Counted from the stretch's first letter, positions 1 through 9,393 are shown. The stretch is DNA of 64,000 nt from Constantimarinum furrinae (GCF_014295415.1 NZ_CP052909.1:186001-250000); one strand, 5' to 3'. The notes: a model not told the origin generated them from the letters alone. Program-made: numbers and translations.

Positions 1-661
1 TTAATAGCAATAATTTTTCCACTTTTCGGGTGTCACTCCCGTACGCAACGCCAACCGAAACTTTTTCCCGGGTGGTCTTTCTGTTTTGCGTATAGTTAAA
101 GATAGAGTCTGTGATGAACTTATGGTTAGGAATTATGATAATTTTATCATCTCTGGTAATCGCACGGGTTGTACGTAACTTAATGTCGATCACCCTACCT
201 ACTTTACTATCAACCTCAATAATATCGCCCACTAACAAGGATTTATCGACGATAATAAAGATTCCGCCTATGACGTCCTGAAATAAATCCTGTAGGGCTA
301 ATCCTACACCTACCAGGAGGGCAGCGGAAGCTGCTAGAAAGGGTGTAATATTGACTCCGGCAAAACTGAGGACTGCGAAAACAACAACGATATAGGTAAC
401 GTACTTGATAAATTTGAAAACGCTTATGAACTTTAATTTATCTGTTTCCCCCATCTTTCGGGTAAACAGACGTCTCATAAGTTTCAACAGTAAGCTGGCA
501 ATAAAAAAGGACAGAGCTATAAGCAGCAGTAAACCAACTGTTATTTCAATTTGGTTATCTTCTTTTCCAAAGGAAAAACCCCAATTCAAGAAGTCCTTTA
601 TGGCTCCCCATATATCATCTTTGACGACATCAGTGATTTTATCAGTAACTTCTTCTTGCAC
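1..661 (-). CDS. MscS-family mechanosensitive ion channel (3' end outside window)
   Basis: The reading frame runs from a GTG at 659-661 and leaves the window at base 1 without a stop, giving about 220 residues. There are three hydrophobic stretches (about residues 38-55, 75-95 and 98-130); the third is Ala/Gly-rich with the motifs AALLVGVGLALQD and GGIFIIVD, the pore-lining helix pattern of MscS. It is followed by the beta-domain start (LLVGDIIEVD ... PNHKFITDSIFNY). By family it is an inner-membrane osmotic safety valve. An in-frame TAA (668-670, the stop of the upstream ABC gene) and the absence of an in-frame ATG before the first helix make GTG the likely start. It sits 6 bp behind the ABC exporter genes and is probably cotranscribed. 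The C-terminal domain cannot be seen. Confidence 0.85.
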   Translation of the reverse strand, partial: MQEEVTDKITDVVKDDIWGAIKDFLNWGFSFGKEDNQIEITVGLLLLIALSFFIASLLLKLMRRLFTRKMGETDKLKFISVFKFIKYVTYIVVVFAVLSFAGVNITPFLAASAALLVGVGLALQDLFQDVIGGIFIIVDKSLLVGDIIEVDSKVGRVIDIKLRTTRAITRDDKIIIIPNHKFITDSIFNYTQNRKTTREKVSVGVAYGSDTRKVEKLLLL

Positions 662-667
662 GGGTAT

Positions 668-1975
668 TTAGTATTTAATCCACTTAATAAGTTCCTTGTA
701 GCTGGGCTTTTTGCCGTACATTAAAATTCCGACACGATAAATTTTTGCAGCTATCCATACGGTTCCTATAAATGTAGCAAATAAAATTACTAATGAAAGA
801 ATTTGTTGCCATAGCGGGACGCCAAAGGGAATTCGCATAAGCATGACTACGGGTGATGTAAAAGGAATATAAGAAAATACCTGGGATACGGTGCCGTGTG
901 GATTCTCAATCACTGTAAAGAAACCAACATAAACCGCTAATATTAATGGCATAAGTATTGGAAGCATAAATTGCTGAGTATCGGTTTCGCTGTCCACAGC
1001 CGCTCCTATCGCTGCGTACAGCGAAGCATATAGTAGATATCCTCCTATAAAGAAGAGAACGAACATTATGATAAGATTGAGAATGGGCATATTGTTAATT
1101 TCCAGAAATACTTCCGAAATAATATTTTCCATGCCTCCTGCATCCGTCTGAACCATTTGTTGCTGCGGTGTTGATATTGCTGAAGGGTCGATGTTAAAAA
1201 TTGAAGTAATGACAGCACTGAAAACCGTCAACAGGATGACCCATGCCAAAAACTGCGTGATCCCTGCCAGTGAAGTGCCAAAGATCTTACCCAAAAGCAG
1301 TTTTACCGGTTTTACCGACGATATGATCACTTCAATGATTCGGCTGGTCTTTTCTTCAATGACCGAACGCATGATCATATTGCCGTAAATGATAATGAAC
1401 ATAAACAATAGGTATCCTGCAGCCCCACCAAATATAAGTTTCAGTCCCGATCCTAATTTAGATGTTTCCTGCCCTTGAAAAGTTTCCAGATTTGTATCTA
1501 TTTTGATACGAAGTGATCTAATTGTCTCAGCGTCAATACCCACTTCCTTCAGTTTTATATTATTTGCCTTTTGCTCTATGGCATCTTCAATATCGTCCAT
1601 CACAAGTAATGACGGGGAATCTTCAGAATAAAAAGTAATTGCTTCGGCTAGTTCTTCAACCGTGTTGGTCTTCGGAATGTACAACAACCCGTATTCTTCA
1701 GATTCCTGAGTTTTCTGTTTTGCTTCGGAAAGCGATATATCTGAAAGAACATGGTAGGTTAACCCGGCTGTGCTCTCAAACTGGTCTGCAAAGAGTCCGC
1801 TTTCATCTAAAACTGAAATAGTGCGAATCTTGTCGTTGTTGAGTTGTGATAGATAGGCAACCAAGGTAAATATACCCACCATGATAAGTGGGCTTAAAAA
1901 CGTCATAATAATAAAGGACTTATTACGGACCTTATTCAGATATTCTCTTTTAATTATAAGGGAAAGGTGGTTCAT
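668..1975 (-). CDS. ABC-2 type transporter permease (NatB-like)
   Basis: A 435-residue membrane protein with one N-terminal helix (about residues 20-42), a long extracytoplasmic region (about 45-175) and a cluster of helices from about 180 to 420. This is the layout of the ABC2_membrane_3/NatB family of export permeases. It lies 9 bp downstream of an ATPase gene on the same strand, so the pair should form one exporter. The motif VIEEKTSRIIEVIISS after the second helix is the cytoplasmic coupling segment typical of ABC-2 permeases. Substrate cannot be read from the sequence; NatAB exports sodium, but family members vary. Confidence 0.88.
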   Translation of the reverse strand: MNHLSLIIKREYLNKVRNKSFIIMTFLSPLIMVGIFTLVAYLSQLNNDKIRTISVLDESGLFADQFESTAGLTYHVLSDISLSEAKQKTQESEEYGLLYIPKTNTVEELAEAITFYSEDSPSLLVMDDIEDAIEQKANNIKLKEVGIDAETIRSLRIKIDTNLETFQGQETSKLGSGLKLIFGGAAGYLLFMFIIIYGNMIMRSVIEEKTSRIIEVIISSVKPVKLLLGKIFGTSLAGITQFLAWVILLTVFSAVITSIFNIDPSAISTPQQQMVQTDAGGMENIISEVFLEINNMPILNLIIMFVLFFIGGYLLYASLYAAIGAAVDSETDTQQFMLPILMPLILAVYVGFFTVIENPHGTVSQVFSYIPFTSPVVMLMRIPFGVPLWQQILSLVILFATFIGTVWIAAKIYRVGILMYGKKPSYKELIKWIKY

Positions 1976-1984
1976 AGTAAAGTC

Positions 1985-2911
1985 TTAGTTTTTATTCACG
2001 GTTTCTATGAATATATCATTTGCTGAAGGAATCACCTCTACAAAATGTGTAAGGTTTCCTTTTGATGTGAGATAGTTCACAAGATCGTTTGCGGAAGCGT
2101 TCTCCGCTATCTTTATTCTATACTGAAGCTCATCGTTAATACTCTTGAAACTGGCGGGGAACAATTCAAATTTTTCGTGCAATTGTGCCGAAACCAGATC
2201 GGGTGTATCTGTGGTAAGACCAATTTCGAAAGTATTGGATTTATAAGCTCTTTTAATATCCAACAATTTTCCATCGAGTATTTTATTGGATTTATGAATT
2301 AGGGCGATATGATCACACATTTCCTCTACCGATTCCATTCTGTGTGTAGAGAAGATCACCGTTGCACCCTGATCCCGCAATCGAAGGATCTCATCCTTGA
2401 TAAGATTTGCGTTTATTGGATCGAAGCCACTAAAGGGTTCATCGAAAATGAGAAGTTTGGGTTCGTGAAGGACGGTTACCACAAACTGTATCTTCTGCGC
2501 CATTCCTTTAGACAATTCCTGAATTTTTTTATTCCACCAGTCTCCAATGTCAAGCCTGTCGAACCAATACTTTAATTTTTGTTTAGCATCCTGTTTAGAG
2601 AGTCCTTTAAGTTGCGCCAGATACAAGGCTTGCTCCCCTACCTTCATAGACTTGTAGAGGCCGCGTTCTTCGGGCAAATAACCAATATACCTGATATGAT
2701 CGGGTTTTAAATGCTCCCCATCCAAGACAACAGTTCCGATATCCGGCATAGTGATTTGATTAATGATACGGATAAAGGTGGTCTTTCCCGCTCCATTGGG
2801 TCCCAGTAGGCCAAAAATACTGCCTTTGGGAACCGATATTGAGATGTCGTTAAGGGCCTTGAAATTTCCAAAATTCTTGGATACATTGGAGGCCACCAAA
2901 AGGTTTTCCAT
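1985..2911 (-). CDS. ABC transporter ATP-binding protein (NatA-like)
   Basis: A 308-residue cytoplasmic ATPase. Walker A is GPNGAGKT (37-44), the signature LSKGM is at 133-137 and Walker B LLIFDEP at 153-159, followed by the D-loop (SGFDP) and the switch His in STHRMES. The about 80-residue C-terminal tail resembles the DUF4162 extension of NatA/Bcr-type ATPases. It is the first gene of the unit that continues with the permease at 668-1975 and the MscS gene. It energises export by the adjacent permease. Substrate is unknown. Confidence 0.92.
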   Translation of the reverse strand: MENLLVASNVSKNFGNFKALNDISISVPKGSIFGLLGPNGAGKTTFIRIINQITMPDIGTVVLDGEHLKPDHIRYIGYLPEERGLYKSMKVGEQALYLAQLKGLSKQDAKQKLKYWFDRLDIGDWWNKKIQELSKGMAQKIQFVVTVLHEPKLLIFDEPFSGFDPINANLIKDEILRLRDQGATVIFSTHRMESVEEMCDHIALIHKSNKILDGKLLDIKRAYKSNTFEIGLTTDTPDLVSAQLHEKFELFPASFKSINDELQYRIKIAENASANDLVNYLTSKGNLTHFVEVIPSANDIFIETVNKN

Positions 2912-3068
2912 GCTGTTTTTTTACTGATTGTAAAGATATTGAAATGCTAAAGAACGGCTAGATTCAAACCGACTAATTTCTCAAAGTAAGTCTGAAAATC
3001 GGAACATATGTTACAACATTGCCGTGTTACTAAAGAAAAAACAATGGAAAAGTCCTAAAACAACAAAA

Positions 3069-3095
3069 CCCACCCTCAATAAATTGAAGGGTGGG
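3069..3095 (-). terminator. intrinsic terminator after grpE-dnaJ
   Basis: The arms CCCACCCT and AGGGTGGG, extended by CAA/TTG with one bulged A, enclose a short AT loop. Read on the minus strand the hairpin is followed by the T-rich run TTTTGTTGTTTT. It lies about 90 bp past the dnaJ stop. The remaining 2912-3183 sequence shows no gene. Confidence 0.75.
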
Positions 3096-3183
3096 AAAAA
3101 AATTGCTATGAAAAAGAAAAATTATCACTAAAAGATTAGTGACACTCAAATATATACAAATTATTTTAAAAATTAACCTTTTG

Positions 3184-4302
3184 TTAAGAAAACATATCTT
3201 TCACTTTTTCGAAGAAAGATTTGTCTTCTTTTTCCGGTCTCGGTTGAAAATGCTCGTCGTCCTTCATACGCTCAAAAAATTCCTTTTGTTCCTTACTAAG
3301 TGATCTGGGGGTCCATACATTCACATGAACCAAAAGGTCACCGGTTCCGTAGCTGTTAATAGACGGAATACCTTTGTTTCTAAGTCGAAGTATCTTTCCG
3401 CTTTGGGTTCCGGGTTCGATCTTTATACGCACCTTTCCGGTAACCGTGTCAATTTCTTTGGAGGTTCCCAAGGCTGCTTCAGAAAAACTGATATATAGAT
3501 CGTTGTGTAAATTATCTCCTTCACGCTGAAGTGATGCATGAGGAATTTCTTCAATAGCAACCAAAAGATCACCGGCGATTCCGTTACCACCGGGAGCTTC
3601 ATTTCCTTTTCCGGAAACCTTTAATTGCATTCCGTCTACTACACCGGCCGGTATTTTTATTGAAACAGTTTCTTCTGTAAGCAACATTCCATCACCATCG
3701 GCATTAGCAGGCTTCTTGTCGATCATTTGTCCGCTACCGCCGCAAACATTACAGGTTGCAGATGTTTGCATACGCCCCAAAATAGTATTTTGAATGCGTG
3801 TTACTTGTCCGTGACCGTTACAGGTTGTACAGGTTTTGAAAGTAGTACCCTGTGCAACCTTTTTACGTTTTACTTTTATCTTTTTCTCAACGCCGTTTGC
3901 GACCTCTTCCAAAGTCAACTTCACGCGAATACGAAGGTTACTTCCTTTTACTCGACGCTGACCACCACCAAATCCACTAAATCCTCCAAAATTGCCTCCC
4001 CCAAAAGCGCCACCGAAGATATCCCCAAACTGACTGAAAATATCGTCCATGTTCATTCCGCCTCCGCCAAAACCACCACCTTCGAATGCTTTATGACCAA
4101 ACTGATCATAGCGGGCCTTTTTATCGGGATCGCTTAAAACCTCGTAGGCTTCAGCTGCCTTTTTAAACATTTCTTCCGCTTTTGCGTCCCCGGGGTTTTT
4201 ATCGGGATGGAATTCGATAGCCTTTTTCCGGTATGCTTTTTTAATTTCAGCTGCCGAGGCATTTTTTGAGATTCCTAATATATCGTAAAAATCGTCTTTC
4301 AT
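3184..4302 (-). CDS. dnaJ: chaperone DnaJ (Hsp40) with a half zinc-finger domain
   Basis: Co-chaperone that delivers unfolded proteins to DnaK and stimulates its ATPase; 372 residues. It has a J domain (1-70) with HPD at 32-34, a Gly/Phe-rich linker (about 74-118), a Cys-rich region and the C-terminal substrate-binding beta domains. Only two CxxCxGxG motifs are present (starting at C158 and C184); type I DnaJ proteins usually have four, binding two zinc ions. The missing ones are motifs 1 and 4, so one complete zinc site (motifs 2 and 3) should remain. grpE lies 5 bp upstream on the same strand, the usual operon pairing. Confidence 0.96.
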   Translation of the reverse strand: MKDDFYDILGISKNASAAEIKKAYRKKAIEFHPDKNPGDAKAEEMFKKAAEAYEVLSDPDKKARYDQFGHKAFEGGGFGGGGMNMDDIFSQFGDIFGGAFGGGNFGGFSGFGGGQRRVKGSNLRIRVKLTLEEVANGVEKKIKVKRKKVAQGTTFKTCTTCNGHGQVTRIQNTILGRMQTSATCNVCGGSGQMIDKKPANADGDGMLLTEETVSIKIPAGVVDGMQLKVSGKGNEAPGGNGIAGDLLVAIEEIPHASLQREGDNLHNDLYISFSEAALGTSKEIDTVTGKVRIKIEPGTQSGKILRLRNKGIPSINSYGTGDLLVHVNVWTPRSLSKEQKEFFERMKDDEHFQPRPEKEDKSFFEKVKDMFS

Positions 4303-4307
4303 CTTTT

Positions 4308-4862
4308 CTATTGTCCTATCACTACTTTTGGGAATCGGATAATCCTTTCACCTAACGTATATCCCTGTTCAATTACATCGATGATCTTTCCTTTTAAGGA
4401 ATCATCTGGTGCCGGAATCTGAGTAACTGCCTCGTGAATTTCGGCATCAAATGTATCACCTTGATTCGTTTCAATAGGTTTTAACCCTTTAGTTCTTAAG
4501 GTTTCCCTAAATTTATTGCTAATGAGTTCAACGCCTTTAAACAGGCCATCGTCCTCGGTTCGCTCTATCTCCTTTAAGGCGCGATCAAAATCATCCAATA
4601 CCGGAAGCAAAGAGACCATTACTTCCTGACTTGCGGTTTTAAAAAATTCTATACGTTCGCGACCCGTTCGCTTTTTGTAATTTTCAAATTCGGCAAAAAG
4701 ACGTAAATATCTGTCTTTTTCCTGTTCCAATTCCAACTTCAGTGATTCTACCGGGTCCTGCTTCTTATTCTTTTTAGAATCCTTCTTCTCGGATGATTCC
4801 ATCACCGTTTCCTGAACCTGCTCCTCGGTCATTGTGTCTTTGTTCTTATCTTTTTTGCTCAT
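4308..4862 (-). CDS. grpE: nucleotide exchange factor GrpE
   Basis: A 184-residue cytoplasmic protein that releases ADP from DnaK. It has a charged Lys/Glu-rich N-terminal tail (1-40), a long coiled coil (about 38-95, with [14 protein letters not shown]) and the C-terminal beta wing with the family signature ([10 protein letters not shown] ... [17 protein letters not shown]). It is the first gene of a grpE-dnaJ operon. The promoter should lie in 4863-4960, but I see no clear TAnnTTTG on the minus strand. Confidence 0.95.
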   Translation of the reverse strand: MSKKDKNKDTMTEEQVQETVMESSEKKDSKKNKKQDPVESLKLELEQEKDRYLRLFAEFENYKKRTGRERIEFFKTASQEVMVSLLPVLDDFDRALKEIERTEDDGLFKGVELISNKFRETLRTKGLKPIETNQGDTFDAEIHEAVTQIPAPDDSLKGKIIDVIEQGYTLGERIIRFPKVVIGQ

Positions 4863-4985
4863 ACCTCGAACGAAATTTCAATTTTCAGTTAGGGGAGCAA
4901 AAGTACTGCCATTTCTTATAAAATGTCAAAATGTCACAGTTTAATTTTTAATAAAACATTAAGAGACATTTAAACCCTGCTTAAA

Positions 4986-4993
4986 TACTTTTG
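4986..4993 (+). promoter_or_regulatory. -7 element of the YceI gene promoter
   Basis: TACTTTTG fits the Bacteroidota sigma-A consensus TAnnTTTG and lies 26 bp before the ATG at 5020. No good -33 TTTG is visible at the expected 19-bp spacing, so this is a moderate call. Confidence 0.5.
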
Positions 4994-5019
4994 CATCATT
5001 AACCATTAAAAAACTAATA

Positions 5020-5688
5020 ATGAAAAGATCATTTTTAACATTGGCACTGATTGCTTTTGTATTCGCGGGTTTTACTTCGTGTAAAGAAAAAAATTCCGAT
5101 ACATTGGGTGAAGCTGAAGAAGTAGTTGAAGCAAGTGATGCTGCTGTGACTTATACCGTAAACACCGAAAAATCTGTAATCAATTGGAAAGGAGAAAAAC
5201 CTACCGCGACACATACAGGAACCATTAAATTATCTTCCGGAGAGCTTTCTGCCGTTAACCGAGATATAGAAGCAGGAAAATTTACAATAGACATGAATAG
5301 TATTACCGATACCGATTTGGAAGGTAAAGCGAAGGCCAATCTAGAAGCGCATCTAAAGGGTACTGTGGAAGGTAAAGAAGGTGATTTTTTCAATGTTCCT
5401 AAATATCCGGAATCTACTTTCGAATTAACCGGAGTTTCAGGAGAGAACGGAAAGATCACGGTAAGCGGAAATCTTACAATAAAGGATCAGACACATAATA
5501 TTGAATTTCCGGCGACAGTTTCATTTCCCGGGGATGAAATTTTTCTAAAGAGTGCTCCTTTCACCATTGACCGCACCAAATGGGGCGTGAACTTTGGATC
5601 TAAGTCAATTTTTGACAATTTAGGTGATAAATTTATCAATGATGAAGTGGAACTAGTAGTTGAATTACACGCTTCAAAAATGGAATAG
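5020..5688 (+). CDS. YceI-family lipoprotein
   Basis: A 222-residue protein with a lipoprotein signal peptide (FAGFTSC, Cys21). A short acidic spacer is followed by a YceI domain from about residue 45: the VNTEKSVINWKG start, central GKFTIDMNSI, and closing DEVELVVELHA strands. YceI folds are lipocalin-like barrels that bind isoprenoids or other amphiphiles in the cell envelope; the ligand here is unknown. Monocistronic, between a TAnnTTTG promoter and a strong hairpin terminator. Confidence 0.9.
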   Translation: MKRSFLTLALIAFVFAGFTSCKEKNSDTLGEAEEVVEASDAAVTYTVNTEKSVINWKGEKPTATHTGTIKLSSGELSAVNRDIEAGKFTIDMNSITDTDLEGKAKANLEAHLKGTVEGKEGDFFNVPKYPESTFELTGVSGENGKITVSGNLTIKDQTHNIEFPATVSFPGDEIFLKSAPFTIDRTKWGVNFGSKSIFDNLGDKFINDEVELVVELHASKME

Positions 5689-5712
5689 CAATTGCTTTGA
5701 AAAAGAAGATTA

Positions 5713-5737
5713 TGGGGCGGCCAAAGGCCGCCCCATA
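5713..5737. terminator. bidirectional terminator between convergent genes
   Basis: Perfect 11-bp arms ATGGGGCGGCC and GGCCGCCCCAT with an AAA loop, followed by ATTTTTAT on the plus strand and by T-rich sequence on the minus strand. It serves the YceI gene (stop 5688) and the converging gene ending at 5741. Confidence 0.92.
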
Positions 5738-5740
5738 TTT

Positions 5741-6643
5741 TTATAACAATTCCTTGAGAGCGCTTTCTATATTGTGATACCGAAATTTATATCCGTGAGA
5801 TTCGATCTTTTTAGAACTTACCAGCTGTCCGTCCAGCACAAGGGTAGCCATTTCGCCCAAAACGAGCCGCAGAATAAATGACGGAACATTTGGTAGCCAT
5901 AAAGTTACGTTTAATTTATCGGCGATCTCTCTAGTCATTTTATTATTGGTTACCGGGGTTGGAGCCACCGCGTTAAAGGTCCCTTCCCATTCATTTTTTA
6001 TCATTTGAAGGTAAATACAAGCAATATCTTCCAAATGAATCCACGACATCCACTGGTCACCACTACCTAGAGGTGCGCCGAGACCCTTATCTATTGGTGC
6101 TACAATTTTAGGAAATGCTCCCTGCTCTGCGGATAAAACCACGCCGGTTCTTACTTTGGTAACATCTATTCCCAATTGTTTAAACTGATCTGCTGCTGCT
6201 TCCCAGGCCAAAACCACTTCGGCAAGAAACCCGCTTCCCGTTTCCGATTCATTTTCAAAATACAGTTTGGTTTTAGAATCCGGATAAACGCCAACCCCAC
6301 TGGCTGAAATTAACTGCCTGACGTCATGTTTTATTTTTTTAAGAGTATCGTAGAGCAAATTAGCGGTTTTGGTTCTGCTCTCGAGAATTACTTTTTTGTA
6401 CGATTTGGTCCATCTCTTGGAAATACTCGCTCCCACCAAATTTACGATCACGGTCACTCCTTCAAATGCAGCCGTATCTATCTCGCCCTTATATGGGTCC
6501 CAATAAAACCCCTTAAAATTGGGTAAGGTTTCGATCTTATTCTTGCTCGTAGTTAAATAGTGAACGATATAATTTTCGTCATGGCAGTACTTTACCAATT
6601 GCGCACCAATTAATCCCGTAGCTCCGGTGATTAATACCTTCAT
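5741..6643 (-). CDS. TIGR01777-family NAD-dependent epimerase/dehydratase (SDR)
   Basis: A 300-residue extended short-chain dehydrogenase. The N-terminal Rossmann motif is GATGLIGAQLV (about 6-16); a central ISASGVGVYP segment holds the family catalytic region, and the C-terminal part (NVPSFILRLVLGEMATLVLDGQ) matches the DUF1731 tail of TIGR01777/YfcH proteins. Cytoplasmic, substrate unknown. Transcribed convergently with the YceI gene and downstream of the repeat block at 6732-7032, so readthrough from mnmD would cross the repeats. Confidence 0.9.
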   Translation of the reverse strand: MKVLITGATGLIGAQLVKYCHDENYIVHYLTTSKNKIETLPNFKGFYWDPYKGEIDTAAFEGVTVIVNLVGASISKRWTKSYKKVILESRTKTANLLYDTLKKIKHDVRQLISASGVGVYPDSKTKLYFENESETGSGFLAEVVLAWEAAADQFKQLGIDVTKVRTGVVLSAEQGAFPKIVAPIDKGLGAPLGSGDQWMSWIHLEDIACIYLQMIKNEWEGTFNAVAPTPVTNNKMTREIADKLNVTLWLPNVPSFILRLVLGEMATLVLDGQLVSSKKIESHGYKFRYHNIESALKELL

Positions 6644-6731
6644 AGCTTTTTGTACATAATTTACGTATTAGTCCCTAGATCGTCAAAGGGTTTAACTCAA
6701 TATTAGCAAAGGAATGATTTTTTTAAGAAAT

Positions 6732-7032
6732 GCTATAACTTCATAGCCCGCAGCATGTGAAAAGAATTCCGAATGCTGCTATAACTTCATAGCCCGCAGC
6801 ATGTGAAAAGAATTTCGAATGCCGCTATAACTTCATAGCCCGCAGCATGTGAAAAGAATTCCGAATGCTGCTATAACTTTATAGCCCGCAGCATGTGAAA
6901 AGAATTCCGAATGCTGCTATAACTTCATAGCCCGCGGCATGTGAAAAGAATTCCGAATGCTGCTATAACTTCATAGCCCGCAGCATGTGAAAAGAATTCC
7001 GAATGCTGCTATAACTTCATAGCCCGCAGCAT
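6732..7032. repeat. 46-bp tandem repeat array (six full units plus 25 bp) derived from the mnmD 3' end
   Basis: Units start at 6732, 6778, 6824, 6870, 6916, 6962 and 7008, exactly 46 bp apart, with only single-base differences between copies. The last, partial unit (7008-7032) overlaps the final codons and stop of mnmD, so every unit carries a copy of ATGCTGCGGGCTATGAAG plus the TTATAG end, followed by about 22 bp of spacer with GAATTC. On the minus strand each unit can fold (GCTAT/ATAGC and TGCT/AGCA arms). No unique spacers, so not CRISPR. Confidence 0.95.
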
Positions 7033-7677
7033 TTCTCTTTTGCCGGGAGGACCCGGAAGTCGTTCTACCGTAAAACCAACTGCTTGCATGGCTCTGCGCA
7101 CGCTTCCTTTTGCGGAATAGGTAACCAGTACTCCTTTGGGCCTTAGCGCCTCGATCATGCGTCTAAATATGGATTCCTCCCAAAGTTCCGGTTGAACTCT
7201 GGCGCCAAAAGCATCAAAATAAATAAGGTCGAATTCCTGTTTATCAGTTATTTCTGAAAAGAATTGTTTTCGTTTCCGTAGCGAAAAATTTTTGTGTATC
7301 TCTGAAAATTCTTCCCAAGAAACGGTATGAATCTGCTTAAATTCCTCTTTTGATGACTGTGTTAACTCGGTATAATTCAGTTGCTCAATTTCAGAAATAG
7401 CTACCGGATAGGCTTCTACTCCAGTATAACGAATTGGGACATTGTGTAGAGCTGCGAACTGCAAGGAAAGTAAAGCATTTAATCCGGTACCAAATCCGAT
7501 CTCAAGAATATCAATTAATTCAGATTTGTTGTTACCCACAAGATACTCCAAACCCGATTTAATAAAGACGTGTTGCGCTTCAGCTATAGCTCCATGCTTA
7601 GAGTGGTACTGTTCATTCCATTCCGGGAGACGGATCGTCGCCGATCCATCTCCCGTAATAAGAATTTCGCGTTTCAA
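7009..7677 (-). CDS. mnmD: tRNA 5-methylaminomethyl-2-thiouridine methyltransferase MnmD (MnmC2-type)
   Basis: A 222-residue SAM-dependent methyltransferase that completes mnm5s2U34 in tRNA anticodons. It corresponds to the methyltransferase half of MnmC without the oxidoreductase domain. Visible motifs: the SAM-binding ILEIGFGTGLNALLSL (about 58-73), FDLIYFDAFGARVQPELW and the closing GPPGKREMLRA. It overlaps the terminal unit of the tandem repeat with its last eight codons including the stop. The DUF4920 lipoprotein gene lies 3 bp upstream, so the two are probably cotranscribed. Confidence 0.9.
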   Translation of the reverse strand: MKREILITGDGSATIRLPEWNEQYHSKHGAIAEAQHVFIKSGLEYLVGNNKSELIDILEIGFGTGLNALLSLQFAALHNVPIRYTGVEAYPVAISEIEQLNYTELTQSSKEEFKQIHTVSWEEFSEIHKNFSLRKRKQFFSEITDKQEFDLIYFDAFGARVQPELWEESIFRRMIEALRPKGVLVTYSAKGSVRRAMQAVGFTVERLPGPPGKREMLRAMKL

Positions 7678-7680
7678 CGT

Positions 7681-8211
7681 TTATTGATTTTGGTAGTCTT
7701 CAGGAATTAAGACCCCGTTGGAAATAAAAGACAAAGTTCGTTTTGGTTCTGTGATGGCAGCGATCTCCTCTTTGGATTTTCCTGCGTCTTCAGCAAAATG
7801 GCGCTGATCTTCAACACTCATCTCTTCCACAAAGGCTACCCCACCAACGATCACTTCGGCTCCTGCCAGATCCTTAGGCATAAAGAAACCATAATCCTTA
7901 AACTTCACCATTGATTCTGCGTCACCCATATCCATTTTCATCCAGCAGCCCTTATTCTGACAAACTGCATTTACTTTAGATTTGAAGGTAATAGCAATCG
8001 TATCGCCCGGTTTCATACTTTTATATTTTTCGGCAATTTCTTCAGTTGTCATTACATCCTCACTTGAAATTTCATCACCAATTGAGCTATATTCAGTCGC
8101 CATCGCAATGGATTCGGTCTCAATTTCACTTTCGTCGTTTTGTTTTTTATCTGTTTGATTGCACGCCACTGTAAATATGGCGATCAAACAAAGGATTACT
8201 ACATTTTTCAT
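7681..8211 (-). CDS. DUF4920 domain lipoprotein
   Basis: A 176-residue protein with a lipoprotein signal peptide (IFTVAC, Cys17), an acidic spacer and a DUF4920 domain (about 65-170). The domain shows VNAVCQNKGCWMKMDM and VKFKDYGFFMPKDLAG; the CxxxxCW pair may bind a metal or form a disulfide. Function is not established. The gene begins a unit with mnmD, but no functional link is obvious. Confidence 0.85.
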   Translation of the reverse strand: MKNVVILCLIAIFTVACNQTDKKQNDESEIETESIAMATEYSSIGDEISSEDVMTTEEIAEKYKSMKPGDTIAITFKSKVNAVCQNKGCWMKMDMGDAESMVKFKDYGFFMPKDLAGAEVIVGGVAFVEEMSVEDQRHFAEDAGKSKEEIAAITEPKRTLSFISNGVLIPEDYQNQ

Positions 8212-8322
8212 AAGTTGAATTTCAGAATTTTAATAACTATTAATATACTGCAATTTTATCATTTTTTTTGATTTTTTATGGACAAAAAATTAAGTAATTT
8301 TACATCCTAAAATTCCTACCTA

Positions 8323-9393
8323 ATGAGTTTGATCACTTCGCAGAAAATACATATAAACAAAGCATCTTCCTCCAGAATTAATGATGTTGATTTTAACAAC
8401 CTCACCTTCGGAAGTGTTTTTACAGATCATATGTTCGAATGCGATTTTATCGATGGCAACTGGCAGAACCCGACTATAAAACCATATGGCCCTATTTCCA
8501 TATCACCTGCAGCCAAAGTGTTTCATTACGGACAGGCCGTCTTTGAAGGCATGAAAGCCTATAAGGATGACCATGGCAAAGTATTCTTATTCCGACCTAA
8601 AGAAAATCTTAAGCGAATCAACAAATCGTCTGTTCGGATGGCAATACCGGAGTTTCCTAAAGATGTCTTCTTCGAGGCTATGCATAAGATTTTAGAACTG
8701 GATAAGGATTGGATAAAGAGCGGCCTTGGAAATTCATTGTACATACGTCCTTTCGTTATGGCTACCCAAGTGGGTGTTTCCGCCTCCCCTTCTAACGCCT
8801 ATAAATTTATGATCCTCTTGTCACCTGCCCAAGCTTATTATACTGGAGAAGTAAGGGTGGTGATCGCACAACAGTATAGCAGAGCAGCCGATGGCGGGGT
8901 AGGGTTTGCCAAAGCCGCAGGTAATTACGGGGCTCAGTTTTATCCCACTAATCTTGCGCGGGAAAAGGGTTTTCAACAAGTGATCTGGACCGATTCGAAT
9001 GAACATAAATATTTGGAAGAAGCCGGAACGATGAATGTTTTTTTCCGAATTAATAATACACTTATCACTGCGCCCACTAACGACAGAATCCTTGACGGTA
9101 TAACCAGAAAAAGCGTGATCGCTATTGCTGAAAAGAACAATATCACTACCGAAGTGCGAAAAATAACGGTTTCAGAATTGGTAAACGCAGCGAAAGACGG
9201 AAGCTTAAAAGAAATATTTGGAGCAGGAACCGCGGCCGTTATTAGTCCGGTGAGCGCTTTCAGTTATGAAGAAACACTTTATGAATTACCAAAACAGGAG
9301 CCAAGTTTTGCTTCAGAATTTAAAAAGGAACTTATGGAGATTCAGCATAACTTAACCGAAGATCCATTTAACTGGCGTTATAAAGTTTTATAA
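8323..9393 (+). CDS. ilvE: branched-chain amino acid aminotransferase
   Basis: A 356-residue cytoplasmic PLP enzyme (fold type IV, EC 2.6.1.42) that interconverts Leu, Ile and Val with their 2-oxo acids. Motifs seen: HYGQAVFEGMKAY (68-80), IRPFVMATQVG (141-151), the Schiff-base Lys197 in GFAKAAGNYGAQ, YLEEAGTMNVFF and the cofactor-phosphate segment LDGITRKSV. Full length for the eukaryote-type long BCAT family. Monocistronic by spacing. Confidence 0.95.
   Translation: MSLITSQKIHINKASSSRINDVDFNNLTFGSVFTDHMFECDFIDGNWQNPTIKPYGPISISPAAKVFHYGQAVFEGMKAYKDDHGKVFLFRPKENLKRINKSSVRMAIPEFPKDVFFEAMHKILELDKDWIKSGLGNSLYIRPFVMATQVGVSASPSNAYKFMILLSPAQAYYTGEVRVVIAQQYSRAADGGVGFAKAAGNYGAQFYPTNLAREKGFQQVIWTDSNEHKYLEEAGTMNVFFRINNTLITAPTNDRILDGITRKSVIAIAEKNNITTEVRKITVSELVNAAKDGSLKEIFGAGTAAVISPVSAFSYEETLYELPKQEPSFASEFKKELMEIQHNLTEDPFNWRYKVL

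Noticed and set aside
3110-3133. Seven-codon ORF beginning ATGAAAAAGAAA in the gap behind dnaJ
   Set aside because: Too short, no promoter or conserved context; likely chance.
6732-7032. CRISPR-like appearance of the 46-bp array
   Set aside because: Units are contiguous with no unique spacers, one unit is part of a gene, and no cas gene is present.
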